DNA of 64,000 nucleotides from Paramoeba atlantica (Eukaryota > Discosea): contig CDRNVI010000044.1 in the NCBI GenBank assembly GCA_977017575.1, positions 434,001 to 498,000 of the forward strand, given 5' to 3'. The notes under the pieces were generated by a model. That model worked only from the letters and a program-made list of their open reading frames with translations. It made no database searches and had not been told where the DNA came from. A program made the position numbers and the translations under genes. Position 1 is the stretch's first letter, and the number at the start of each line of letters is the position of its first letter. Below, piece after piece: positions 9,156 through 20,322 of the stretch.

Positions 9156-9654
9156 GCTCTAACAGGCTCGCTCACTGAGTGAATAAACATTTTAGAGCCA
9201 GTATTATTGTCAAGGAAAACCCCCCGAGGTTCGCGCCGCGAGCCTGAATTTTCGCGTTTTTATGGCTCGAATTCTGATCTTGTACGCTTATGAGTTCCTT
9301 TTTTTCAAAACCGGGGAACTCATAAGCAGGGGGGGTATAGTATTTGAATGGTGCGTCATATTGTGTGTAGTGAAACAGTTGCGGGTGTGAATGGGGTGGA
9401 TTTTGTGGAACGCACTTTAAAGAATGTATCAAAACAGAATGATACAGATATTGTGTTGTTTATTCATGCACTTAGAGTGAAGAGATTTGCCCTACTCAGA
9501 GTGCAGACATTGTCCACTTAGAGTGCAGACATTCCTTACCCGCATACGACGGGTGGATCACGTGAGGATTTGCCCTCGCTGGAGGAAAATGGGTGCAGAC
9601 AGCTGACTTCCGAGGTGCAGAGAGCTCGGTTGCCTTGTGCAGAGCCGGATGCGT
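9156..9654. other. Gap with short foldback repeat and gtgcagaga-type repeat
   Basis: No gene. 9282-9345 holds a hairpin-forming copy of the cttatgagttcc motif (stem with ggaactcataag). At 9495-9640 the phrases gagtgcagacatt and gtgcagagagctcgg recur at short spacing; similar gtgc(a/g)gagagct units are found at 13458-13520, suggesting a common, decayed repeat. Confidence 0.5.
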
Positions 9655-12600
9655 AATCCCCATATTACAGTTTCGGGGGTTCAAAAACTGTCTCAACAAA
9701 AGCCTTTTTGGGAGGCATTGAAAAATGATGAAATCCGAAATAAGTTTGTTTCAAAAGTAAAGGAATCATTAAAATCTGTGCCAAAAAGAATTCGGTCGGA
9801 GGATCAGAAGTCCGAAAACGCGCCAAAAATGGAAATAGATAAGGCCAGCGAAATATCTTGGACAAGACTCTCTTCTGCTTTTAGAGTGTCCGCATCTAGT
9901 CTGCCCAAGAAAACTAGTAACGCAAAAGAAATTCGCATTGATGCTGAAACATATCTATCCGGATTTGACATGAAGTCTCTGCTGAAGATCGTGGGCAATA
10001 AAACTATGTTTGCACTCGACGTTGGCACTCGACGCCTTGCGGCCCGAGCACGGGTACCCAACCGTAGCTACCAGGACGGGCGTCCACCCCGTTGCATCGT
10101 GTAGGCTGTGTCTCAAGCCTCCTTTGCGTAGGCAGCTCGCAATTTAGCGGCTGCGCTGGAGCCTGGTTCAGCTCGACGGTTCCGGGTCGGTCCTCCAGGG
10201 GAGCGGGGTTGGGTGTGGGCCTTGAAGGCACTCCTGATCGCTTTCCCTTTGTAGTGAGGCCGCCAGGTTGCGAGTTTTGTCGATAGCGGGAATCGAACCA
10301 ACAACCTGCAGGTTGTAAGGCCCACCGTCTACCAACTACGCTCGCACCGCCCAACACAGGTAAACAGCAGCCTTAATATAGTGAAGAATCATTTCAGCAT
10401 GGTAGGGGGTAGTGTTTACAAAGGTCATGAAGCAATAAGTTTACCTACTGCACCAAAACGGTTGGCAAAAATTGATGATGGTGAATTTCGAGTGGAGGAA
10501 CTAACTGCTGCGATGGTAGAGATTAAGTCAGGAAAAGCTAAAGGCGATGATAATATCCCGGTTGAAGCTTTACGTGCTATTTCAGCTGATCAAGACTTGC
10601 GGAATGCTCTCCTGGATATAATGAACGAAGTGCGAAAAACCGGAAAAGCGGATGAATCTTTGAAATCGATATTGCAGGTCCCATTGCCAAAGAAAGGTAA
10701 CTTGCGCTCACTCACAAATTGGAGACCAATCTGTCTTTTGAATCATGTAGTGAAGATTTTGAATCGAATCATTTTAGACAGAATACAACCAGCAGTGGAA
10801 AGTTCGCTTCGCGGGAATCAATTCGGCTTTCGACCTAACCGCTCAACAGCTGGCGCTCAGGCAATGTTTTTAGAAATAATGGAAAAATCACGCCGAGGGG
10901 CTGGGGTGTTCGTCTGTTCCGTCGACTTTCAACAAGCCTTTCCTTCATTATCATTCGCTGCGATAAAAGAGACATTACGTGCTTTCGATATTCCCGAAAA
11001 TCTCAGTTCTACGATCATGTGTATTTATCAAAATCTCAAATCGCACGTGAAAACACCATACGGTAATACAGACTCATTTCCACTTTTACAGGGGACTCTT
11101 CAAGGTGACGTTCTGGCCCCATACCTGTTTATTATGGTTCTTGATCGTATTTTAGTTGAATCTATCGACATAAATCACTTAGGGCTTGCGACACATAGCT
11201 CAGGAACTAGGAGCAGAGGCCTTAAGGAACTGCGTGTTAAGGAACTGCGTGATATAAATTCTGCTAATGATATAGTTCTCTTCTCCGAATCCAAGGAGGA
11301 GCTAAGCACAATGTTGCACAAACTTAAAACTTCTGCAGAAAAAGCTAATTTGAAAATAAATGTCGGACCAAACAAAACGGCATGGATGACACTAGGCAAA
11401 GTTAAGGATGATGGAAGACCTCTGCAAATCAAAACTTAAGCGACACTCGGCGATATACCAAAAGTTACATCTTATCGCTACTTGGGTAGCACTCAGAACG
11501 AGGAGGATCGCAGCTCAAACTCACAAGAACGTGTACGATTAGGTTTGGCAATAATGCACAATCTCAAAGCCATATGGAGTTCTACTATGTCACCAAAAAG
11601 CAAATTACACATCTTTAAGTCTCTCGTTCAATCAGTGGTCTATTATAATCCAGGGACTTGGAATTTAAATCAGAAAGAGCTACATGAAGTGGAAGTCCAA
11701 ATGAACAGAATGAGGAGGGTCGTATTGGGAGTCAAGTGCTCGAAAGAGGCGCATTGCGGAGTAGACTCCCACTGACCTAAATCCCAATACTGTGATACAA
11801 TTACAACGTTCCTCGCTAGTAGGCCACCTTATTCGTCACCCTACTCCATTCGTAACTGCCGTACTATGGAGAACGAATGATGAGAGTTCCAAGCCCTCGC
11901 TATCAGAAAAATGTGCAAAAGAGTTACATTCTGACGTATCTGAGATTCTAAAACTTGGTCAAAATCGGTCTCAATGGTGCAAGAAACTTGAAAATCTTCA
12001 AAATCAACTTGAACCCAGGCCCTCGCACACTAAAACAACTTCAAAACTATGGGAAAATCTTTTTGTAAAGGGGGTAAACAAGGGGTGCTACGAAACCCTA
12101 CAATACATTGAAGAAGGGCGGCAACCATTTCCAATCGGGCCAAATGAAACACACATTTATACAGATGGAGCACGAATTGTTAAAAAGGATGAAACTCACA
12201 CAGGTTGTGGGCCGCGAGCCCTCCATGTCTATTGGGTTAAAACCTCCCCATGAATTCTCTCAATCTATTCAGGAAATAGAATCCTTTGCCGCGCACGAGG
12301 CTCTTCTCATCGCATTGTCCTACGACGGAGATGTCATTTTGCACACGGACTCTGAGTATGTTTGGGATTTCTTTCATGGAGCTGGTTCAGATTCATAGGA
12401 TTTAAATCGTTTGAGGGAGGCGCTATACTTCAGAAATTGCAAGAAACATATGTTTCGCTAAGAGGGACACAGCGTTTCTACTGCGTAAAAGTTAAAGCGC
12501 ATAACGAAAATCCACATAATTATATGGCAGACTGGGTGGCTAAACAAGCAAGTAAAATAAGCAAGGGAGAAAAGGCTTTGAGATTCTACGGCGAGATTCC

Positions 12601-13093
12601 TCATGCAGAAGACAAGCGCAAAAACCATACCAATGGTGATTCTAATGGCAGCAAAATGCAGCGCAAACTTAAATTGGTAACCTCTAGCCAAATATGCACC
12701 CATGGTGAGCACGTAAAAATATTGCCAAAAAGTAGGACAGTTAGCAAAGGCAAACGTGCAGAGATAGAAACGGAAACGAAACGCACAAGATCACAAGAAC
12801 GCGTACAGTCCAACAACACAAAAAGGCTAAAGGACATTGAGTCAAAGCAACAGTTGCCTCATGTAGCACGTATTGTTATTAGTGATCGGGTTAAATTTAG
12901 AGCTCCGCAAAGAAAGAGGAGTAATCAGTTATACCAGGAGAATGATGAGCCAAGCTATGAAAGTCTGGGCACAAAGGGGTCACGTCAAAAAACACTCAGT
13001 AAAAGAGAGAACTGCGTCAAAAAGACAGAAAACCGTCAGGGGAAAGACGATAGATCGCGCACTAAGAACGTATTACGAACACCAAAGAAATGA
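9655..13093 (+). mobile_element. LINE copy B, truncated and decayed (linker, RT, RNase H, tail)
   Basis: The + strand copy begins at the very end of the endonuclease domain (HITVSGV, matching HCVVITGL of copy C), so the APE nuclease itself is lost. The linker (QKPFWEALKNDEIRNKF) runs to about 10014. A SINE-like insertion follows (10015-10366). The RT spans 10367-11775 with LPKKGNLRSLTNWRPICLL, NQFGFRPNRSTAGAQ, VDFQQAFPSLSF and LQGDVLAPYLF. The catalytic YADD is replaced by SAND at about 11264. RNase H pieces lie at 12150-12560 (YTDGA; HTDSEYVWDFF; NPHNYMADWVAK) in shifting frames, and the basic tail ends in RTPKK at 13093. There is an in-frame stop at 11437 and several frameshifts, so it is inactive. 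Confidence 0.88.
10015..10366 (-). mobile_element. tRNA-derived SINE inserted in LINE copy B
   Basis: On the - strand the head (10352 down to about 10280) resembles a tRNA: GGGCGGT start, A-box-like TAGTTGGTAGACGG at 10338-10325 and a perfect B box GGTTCGATTCC at 10299-10289. The body continues to about 10015 and shares its last 120 bases with 16404-16512 on the + strand. The 3' acceptor strand of a real tRNA is absent, so this is a SINE head and not a working tRNA gene. It sits between the linker and the RT of LINE copy B and interrupts that frame. Confidence 0.72.
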
Positions 13094-13810
13094 TACCCCC
13101 CTCATACCCCCCTTTATCGCATTTTCTGAACAGGTGAGTGATAGTTTGATAAGGTGATATGCTGTTGTTTCTCGTGAAAATATTTTATTAGGTAAACCGT
13201 TTGTGCTGAAAATGAAAAGTCGATTTCATATCACAATTATTTGACTAAGTACTGGAACGTCATCCACCTCGAATGATTAGGATACATGGAAGTTGTTGCA
13301 AGATGTTTTTGAAAAGCTTCTGGTGAATATGTTAGTTTTGTGGACACCGCCAAAGTGTTTTATGGGTAGGAGAAATTTGTGAAGCTTTCAACTGGTACAT
13401 ATTAATTTATTATCCCAGTGATGGTTGGTTGGTTGGTTGCTTTCGGGGGCAATCCGGGTGCAGAGAGCTGCGACAGAGCCGAGGTGCGGAGAGCTTGGCG
13501 ACCGTCAGGTGCGGAGAGCCGTAAACGCGGGCAGCGAGGGACACGTCTAGTGGTCCTCAAGGGAGGCCACCGTGACGCCTATCCCTCTCGGAGAGGTAAG
13601 GGTCGCGAGGAAAGAAGCCGAGAGAGGGAAGCACTCACTCCAGGGGAGTGCGTCGGGGAGGGGTGAAGGGATGAAGGAGCGCCCTCTGCTTCAGCGATCA
13701 AGAGGGACAGTTCCAGCCTTAGCGCCGGCCGGCAACGGGCATGAAAATACAGTAAGAGTATGCCCGTTGCCGGGGAAAGAGAGGATGAACAACAAGGTAC
13801 AGAAACTGAT
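13094..13810. other. Gap without genes; hairpin at 13726-13772
   Basis: No supported gene. The stretch is AT-rich to 13400, then GC-rich with repeated gtgcggagagc phrases (13458-13520). A perfect hairpin stem (ccggcaacgggcat / atgcccgttgccgg) flanks a 17-base loop near 13726-13772. Confidence 0.5.
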
Positions 13811-14510
13811 GGTGTTGCTAATCCCTGGACAGTATGCTGCCCAGGGGCACAGCAACTCCCCATTATCTCGGCGTAGTAAACATTCTAAACAATCGTTAAC
13901 ATTCTTTATCGTTAACATTCTAAACAATAGGTCATAAAGATTTCGAATAACGGATCACAAATGTCACAAACAATCTGTCATAAGGCTGCGAACATCATAA
14001 AGATCTAAAATCCTGCATCTTAAAGAAAACTTCTAATATTAGCCGTGTGTTTTTTTTTCTTTTCTATCAACGCGACCCGCGTAATACATCCAATAATGCG
14101 GCGTTAGCAATATATTTACAACCTACAACTTACTCGCTTACTCGTCCCCCACGGCGGGATGTAATTTACCAACCATTTTTTTTTCTTTTTTGCAAAAGCG
14201 ACCAGGGCGAGATCTTGCTTCCCCTCACGGGACTTTACATCTTCTCGGGGAGGCCCCCAACACAAATTCTTTCAACAGATCCAAATCATTCGTGCGTACT
14301 TCGCACCGGATCTTCCGACTTCTGTTCAGCCTGCTCCTTCTCGTGCCACGAGATGCGCGAGAGCTGGGCATTTGCCTAGAGCGGCATGATCACGTTTTTT
14401 TTTCTCTCGGCGATTACAGTTCCAGGCAAGCCAAGGCGTGTTTACTACGCCGAGATAATGGGGAGTTGCTGTGTCCCTGGGCAGCATACTGTCCAGAGAT
14501 TAGCAACACC
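13811..14510. mobile_element. Foldback element with 72-bp inverted repeats
   Basis: 13811-13882 and 14439-14510 are inverted copies 72 bases long with only two mismatches (starting ggtgttgctaatccctgg, ending tactgtccagagattagc). The 556-base interior has no coding frame and has T-rich runs. The length and near-identity of the arms indicate a fairly recent non-autonomous foldback transposon or an inverted duplication. Confidence 0.75.
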
Positions 14511-15092
14511 CCCATTATCACAGACTTCATAAGCATCTTGGAACCGGGACCAAGCCCAGTACGCCTGGCAAGCCATGGCACCGAATAGCTCTTCTTTTTT
14601 CTCCTTTCTTCTTCTTATCTCTCAAAAGCGGGACCACATGCTTGCTCACATCGTTCGAAGATCAGTTTCGGACGTCATATCCCGAGTCACCTACCGTTCG
14701 TAAAGCACACTAACATTCACAAAGACCACCGCTACTAAAAGCTCTAAACTGCGGTACGTTTGACGGCGCGCTGGATCAAACAGCGAGGCGATCACATTTT
14801 GAAAAGTAGACTTCCTTATTTCTATACCCTCTTTTCTTCACTTTTTCAAAAGTAACAATTCGAAACAAAAGCTTCTTTTTCTCTCTCTGACAATCGTAGG
14901 AAATGTTCACACATTTCCAGAGCACCTTCATCCTACAAACATCAGTCAAGCTATGGATGGTGCCACCAATCCTCCTCTTCTTCCGTCACCTCAAAAAGGA
15001 CTTGAAACAATACATTAAAAAACAACATCAAATCGGATCTGAATCTCCGATACTCCGGTCGAAATCTCCTCATCACGCAGACAAAGTACAAA
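14511..15092. other. Gap without genes
   Basis: T/C-rich runs and no coding frame. The phrase accaagcccagtacgcctgg (14551-14570) is similar to accaaacccagtgacaggc at 15557-15575, so this segment and the one beyond the minisatellite may be pieces of one older repeat. Confidence 0.4.
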
Positions 15093-15510
15093 CCTCACTA
15101 CACCAATTGTAGCGGAAACAGAGCCATAAAAGGCCTAAAAGATCATAAAATCCGGAACGCAAAACAAGTCCAAAGGACCTCACTACACCAATTGTAGTGG
15201 AAATAGAGCCATAAAAGGAATCGGATCATAAAATCCGGAACGCAAAACAAGTCCAAAGGACCTCACTACACCAATTGTAGTGGAAATGGAGCCATAAAAG
15301 GCATCGGATCATAAAATCCGGAACACAAAACAAGTCCAAAGGACCTCACTACACCAATTGTAGTGGAAATGGAACCATAAACGGCCTCGGATCATAAAAT
15401 CCGGAACACTAAACAAGTCCAAAGGACCTCTCACTACAAGTGTAGTGGAAACAGAGCCATAAAGGGCCTCGGATCATAAAATCCGGAACGCGAAGCAAGT
15501 CTCAAAGACC
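15093..15510. repeat. Minisatellite, 5 units of about 83 bases
   Basis: Unit starts (cctcactacaccaattgtag) are at 15093, 15178, 15261, 15344 and 15427, giving periods of 85, 83, 83 and 83; a sixth decayed start is at 15509. Each unit has a small palindrome around caattg and the segment gatcataaaatccggaac. The middle units are nearly identical, the outer ones more diverged. No reading frame runs through. Confidence 0.9.
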
Positions 15511-15962
15511 TCACCACACGACGGAACGGTTCACCGAGGAACGGCCTTTATACCAGGACCAAACCCAGTGACAGGCATGCCCATTGGCACCGCAGATCAA
15601 CTCCCTCCTCCCGTTCTTGTCATCATTCTAGGTTTTGAAACGTAAAACAAAACTCTAAGGGGTGTGTAATGTGTTAAGCATCTTTTATTAGATACGTCAC
15701 ACAGATGCGTAGCCGTAAAGGCATTGCATTAGAAATCCGCGAAAAAAAAGGAGTGCAAAACTGACCCGCCTGCGCGAGTCGTATAAGGTGCGTCACACAG
15801 ACAATTTCATTTTTTCTATCCACTTCGTTTCCTTTACTTCCAGTACACTGGAAAACAACACAAACAGCAGTGGTACAGTGTGATGATCAGCAGTCTTTGC
15901 CTACAATAATCATTAAATTTACGACTACAAGAAATCTACCCTTAATGATGATTCTAAGTGAT
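15511..15962. other. Gap without genes
   Basis: No gene. Two short direct copies of a phrase like cgtcacacagatgcg / cgtcacacagacaat (15693 and 15790) lie here with runs of A. Nothing else recognised. Confidence 0.4.
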
Positions 15963-16222
15963 GTGCCAACAGTCAGTCCCGATGGATCTCGAGGCAAAGT
16001 ATAACCACCAACCGTCAGTTCCGAAGAACCTCGAGGTGAAGTGCCAACCGTCAGTCCCGAAGGACCTCGAGGCAAAGTGAACCACCAACCGTCAGTCCCG
16101 AAGGACCTCGAGGCAAAGTATAACCACCAACCGTCAGTTCCGAAGAACATCGAAGTGAAGTGCCAACCTTCAGCCCCGAAGGACCTCAAGGTAAAGTATA
16201 ATAATAATAATAATAATCGTCG
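15963..16222. repeat. Minisatellite of alternating 42/36-base units plus (aat)n
   Basis: Starts of ccaac(c/a)gtcagt occur at 15966, 16008, 16044, 16085, 16127 and 16163, so the periods run about 42, 36, 41, 42, 36. This looks like a higher-order dimer of related half-units (gaaggacctcgaggcaaag against gaagaacctcgaggtgaag). It ends in an (aat)n microsatellite at 16199-16218. Confidence 0.85.
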
Positions 16223-16403
16223 TAGTCACAAAGGTCCTCGGGGTAGTGCATTTTGGCGCGGAACGGTATGTTTTCCCCCATCAGGGCTAAAACGAACCGG
16301 AATAAAATCACGAATGTGGTGCCAGGCTCGTTCCCACATGGAATGTCAACATGTAAATAAAATATGTATATCCTATCTTTGGATCGGAACCTAAATTTCG
16401 TGC

Positions 16404-16600
16404 TGCTTACGCAAAGGAGGCTTGAGACACAGCCTACACGATGCAACGGGGTTGGATCCCGTCATGTTAGCTACGGGATGTAGCCGTGCTCGGGTCGCAA
16501 GGCGTCGAGTACCTTCTGGGAAGGGGTGGCCTGAGACTGTACCCTAACGGTTGGCTCCGTGTTTTCTGTCTTCTTCTTCTTCTTCTTGAGCACGACACGC
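16404..16600 (+). mobile_element. SINE fragment, 3' part, with (ttc)n tail
   Basis: 16404-16512 matches, in opposite orientation, the 3' part of the SINE at 10015-10145 (cgcaaaggaggcttgagaca, then gatgcaacgggg and cgcaaggcgtcgagt). It continues about 60 bases further and ends in a (ttc)n tract near 16570-16586. The tRNA-like head is missing, so this is a 5'-truncated copy; the microsatellite tail is typical of SINE 3' ends. Confidence 0.7.
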
Positions 16601-17603
16601 TTCAAACATTGTCCTCTTCTTCTTCTTCTTCAAACATTGAGTTCTTGTCACTCCGCCTCCGAGCAAAACGAAACTCAGTTACCTGAAACCTGAGCTCTCA
16701 TTACCCAGTTTAAAGTAGGCGAAAAAACCCAACTCCGCGGCCACGTGATCATAAAGGTATATAACGTTGTTGTCACTTGGGAATGGTTCTGGGCCTCCCT
16801 CGGCGTACTTCACGGATGGAAGATCATTGTCTCGGTGCCAGCCGCTTAACCCATAACCAGTGTACATTTTAGGGTTCTCTAGCCCTGTTTTTTGCCATCA
16901 TTTCCCGGTAAACCGCGTGGCCTGGTACGCTTATGAGTTCCTTTCTCTCAAAACCGGGGAACTGACAAGCAGGGGCGTGAAATAAATTTATGAACGGGTC
17001 TCCCCAGTTGGAACTCTTTATATCCAGCGACCTGCAACGGAGCACCCTTGGGTAGAAAAAGCCAAACCTGGGTCCAAAACATCTGACACGGAAACCAAAA
17101 ACCAAGACGAAAACTGTTTGACCACGAGCGAAACCTCATAGATCGATGCTGCTCCCATAATTACAACAACAAAAACAAAGACACTGATATTTGAATATCA
17201 GTTAAAGGGTCTGTAATTTACACCATAAAATAGAACCCACCTACGTACAAGCTCACTTGGCATTTACGCGTAGAAGCATCTTCTACGACCATGAAATACA
17301 TACTTCCTCATTACTTTCTTTGGTAAATAACCCGTTAGGTGCGAATGCGGCTTCCGGCGCTTTGCTCTCATAACCATTTGACTTCCTTATCTGTTGGCTC
17401 TATATTCCTGTTTTTGCCTAGGGCAAAGAGCGATAAAGGTTAATAAATCCAAACCTTATTGACAAAATCAATATCCTATCTCTCTTCTTCATAAAACGTA
17501 TATTAATACTAATGGCATAGTGTATTTAACGACTTCCCTTAGCATGGTTTTGCTTTCCTCATTTGCTCAATGAGATCTCCTTGTAGATTTTTGCATCTTG
17601 CTC
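16601..17603. other. Gap with foldback motif; no gene
   Basis: A second ttc run is at 16617-16634. 16925-16975 holds the third copy of the hairpin cttatgagttcc ... ggggaactgacaagc. No reading frame is supported. It lies just beyond the 3' end of LINE copy C, whose 3' UTR and tail may be part of it. Confidence 0.4.
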
Positions 17604-17905
17604 TCATCTCTCTCTAAGCGAGCGTTTCCTCTGAGGGGTTCTTCCCGTAAGTACTGATATGCAAACTGGGATCTCATTCTTGACGCATGTGTCACTCTTG
17701 CGCAGTTTTGTACCAACTTTTTCATTGGTTTTGGTCGATTTTCCTTTCGAACGGATGCGTTTCAATGTTTTTGATGAATGGGTTCTACTAACAACTTCAT
17801 TTTGAGAAAGAGCCTCAGATTTGGGGGGATGGGGTGTTTCCTCTTCAGCCCTCACCTGTGTAAATGCAAAAACTGCCAAAGTCCGTTTTTGTAACGATTT
17901 TGTCG

Positions 17906-19069
17906 TTAAAACTTTTTGTCTGTGTTCAGTGGGGTCATGTTTCGTCTTTTGGAGCAGGATTTTTCTTCCAAACCACGGAAACAAAAGGAGGCGTTTTCGT
18001 CAGACTGTTGAGAAGCTCTTTTCGCAAGCCAGTCCGATGTGTCATTATGTGGGTTCCCTTCATGCCCCCTAACCTTGATGATGAACACGCGTCGGTCCGC
18101 TTCTAATTGAAAGAAGACACGATGTATCTTTGATAAGAGGTCCGAATTTTCAAATTGGTGAAACCCGAATAGAGAAAACCTGTTCCGAATCACATGGAAA
18201 AATTCCCATACATACGCAGAGTCTGTGTGAATGATAATATCCTTCTCATGCTTCATTGCCATCTGCAGAGCCTCATAGACAGCATAAAGTTCCGCAGCTG
18301 TTATTGTGAGTGATATTTCTGACGGAGGTTTTAGTCCTACAAGTGTCTTTTCTACCCGATTGCCAAATAACACAATACCGCAACCTGATGAAATTCCTGT
18401 TTTCGTTGTTCTTAATGCGCCGTCTGTGTATAAATGCAAGGAATCCGTAAGGAAGTGAAAAGGCACCGCATCTTCTTCTACGAATTGTAATGACGAGTAG
18501 ACTTTTTGCTTCATTGAATCCTGTTTGGTTTTTTCCCATCTTGGAGATTCTATAGGAAGATAATTCGGACGTGGCTCAAGGCGCGCCTTTCAACGATCAA
18601 CATTAGAGCGCCAGCGTGTTCTGTCTTTAGAAATTTGAATAACATCGGGAACAGACAAGCTTAGATCATCGGAACAAGATTCAGACAGACAGGTTTGCGT
18701 CTTTCGTTCACGTTCTCGCCAGAGAATCGCCACACTGAAAGGAGAATCGTGTCGAAGAAGATGGCCTATAAGCTGCGCTCTCTGTATTTTCGCCACCGTG
18801 CTAAGCTTTGAATCATTTTGATACAGAGCTTCTGTTCGAATACCCCTTTTCCCATCCCAAGTACGGCCTACACCACACACCATTCTGCGCATTTTGTTTA
18901 CCTCAATATCTAATTCCCGGAGCCTATTGGTTGATATACCCCATGCTCCTGAATTATATTGCACTACTGGCATCACAAGTGTACGGAATACTGTCATACG
19001 GCTCGAGATTGGCAAAGGTGATTTCCAGATCGGCCTAAGTTTATGCATCAATGCCCACCCAAGTCTCAT
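17906..19069 (-). pseudogene. LINE copy C: thumb/connection region and RNase H domain
   Basis: In a different frame from the RT. 18590-19069 encodes the connection region (MRLGWALMHKLRPIWKS, then AQLIGHLLRHDSPF), with counterparts in copies A and B. After one in-frame TGA the same frame carries RNase H: YTDGALR, ITAAELYAVYEAL, HTDSAYVWEFF and HEGNPHNDTSDWLAK, that is, the D-E-D-D set of the type I RNase H fold. The domain ends near 18000, and the basic tail (17604-17984) is in another frame. Confidence 0.88.
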
Positions 19070-20322
19070 TCGTTCGTTGGGTGCAACATTTCGATCCTCG
19101 CTTTCCTGCGTGCTTCCTATTTGTAAACTCTGGGGATATGCCCTATACCCGGTATTATAAGTTCGCCCCCGCTATCAGAAACCTTTCCCATAGTCATCCA
19201 AGCAGTTTTATTGACCCCCAAGTTAATACCGAGGTTTGCCTTCCGAGCAGCTCGGTAAAGACTCTCTAACATGTCAGCGAGTTCTACTTTAGATGAGGCA
19301 AATAAGACTATATCATCGGCGTAGTCGATATCCGAGATACGCAAATGTTTCTCACCACGGCTTTTCGATCCTGTAGAATATGTTATTAAACCAGACCCTT
19401 TAGCATCGAGCGCTTCTGCCAATATCCGATCGAGTACCATGATAAACAGATAGGGTGCGAGAACGTCTCCTTGCAGAGTACCATTGCTAATTGAAAAAGA
19501 TTCCGTGTTTCCGTACGGTGTCCTTACGAATGATGTTAGACCGTCATACATACTCATAATCACTTTCGAAAGGTTTTCTGGTATATTGAAAGAATGAAGT
19601 GCTTCACGTATGGCAGAAAAAGAAACTGATGGGAAAGCTCGTTTAAAATCCACAAATGACACCGCAACTCCTTCACCCCTCAAGGCCTTGGCGGTGATTT
19701 CCAAGAAAGTAGCTTGAGCACCAGCAGTAGACCTATGTGGACGAAAACCGAACTGATTCGGCCTAAGCATGTTTTCTACCGCTGGTTGGATTCGGTCGAG
19801 TACCATCCGATTCATTATCTTTACCACGTGATTAACAATGCACACCGGCCGCCAGTTAGATAGAATACCCAAATTTCCCTTTTTTGGAAGCGGAACTTGA
19901 AGTATCGTTTTCCATTTATCTGAAACAGCCTCCGTTTCTCGGACATCATTTATTATTTGAAGTAACGTCCCCATCAATCCGTCATGCGAGTTCAAAGATC
20001 GTAGAGCTTCGACTGGGATGTCGTCGGAACCAGCCGCCCTTCCGGCCTTTACCTTCTGCAGAGCTTTGCGCAGCTCATGGAGGTTAAACTCTTTATCATT
20101 TATCCCAATCATGCTCTTTGTCGATAGGGGAAAATTCAAATTTTCTACTTTTGTCAGCTCTTGCTGTCCAATTGCCTGGAAATGATTCTTTACAGTAGAA
20201 AGGCTATCCTGAGCAGTATCTCCAAACAAAGAAAATTCCTTACGATTGTCTCCTACAATGTTACGTATGGTGCGATATGCGCTCTTTGGGCGTTTGTATA
20301 AATCTTCTTCTAGGACTTTACA
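19070..20322 (-). pseudogene. LINE copy C: reverse transcriptase domain
   Basis: Open in the same frame as the endonuclease segment; the first internal ATG is at 20229. RT motifs in order: LPKKGNLGILSNWRPVCI, NQFGFRPHRSTAGAQATF, VDFKRAFPSVSF (catalytic Asp), GTLQGDVLAPYLF, and DYADDIVLFAS with both catalytic Asp residues, followed by LGINLGVNKTAWMTMG. All RT landmarks are intact, unlike copies A and B. The frame is lost after the GHIPRVY segment near 19117. Confidence 0.9.

Noticed and set aside
10280-10352. Functional tRNA gene
   Set aside because: A and B boxes are present, but the 3' acceptor strand does not pair with GGGCGGT and the anticodon stem is weak; it is the head of a SINE.
13418-14588. 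Small + and - strand frames
   Set aside because: They run through inverted repeats and gtgcggagagc-type repeats and show no family signature.
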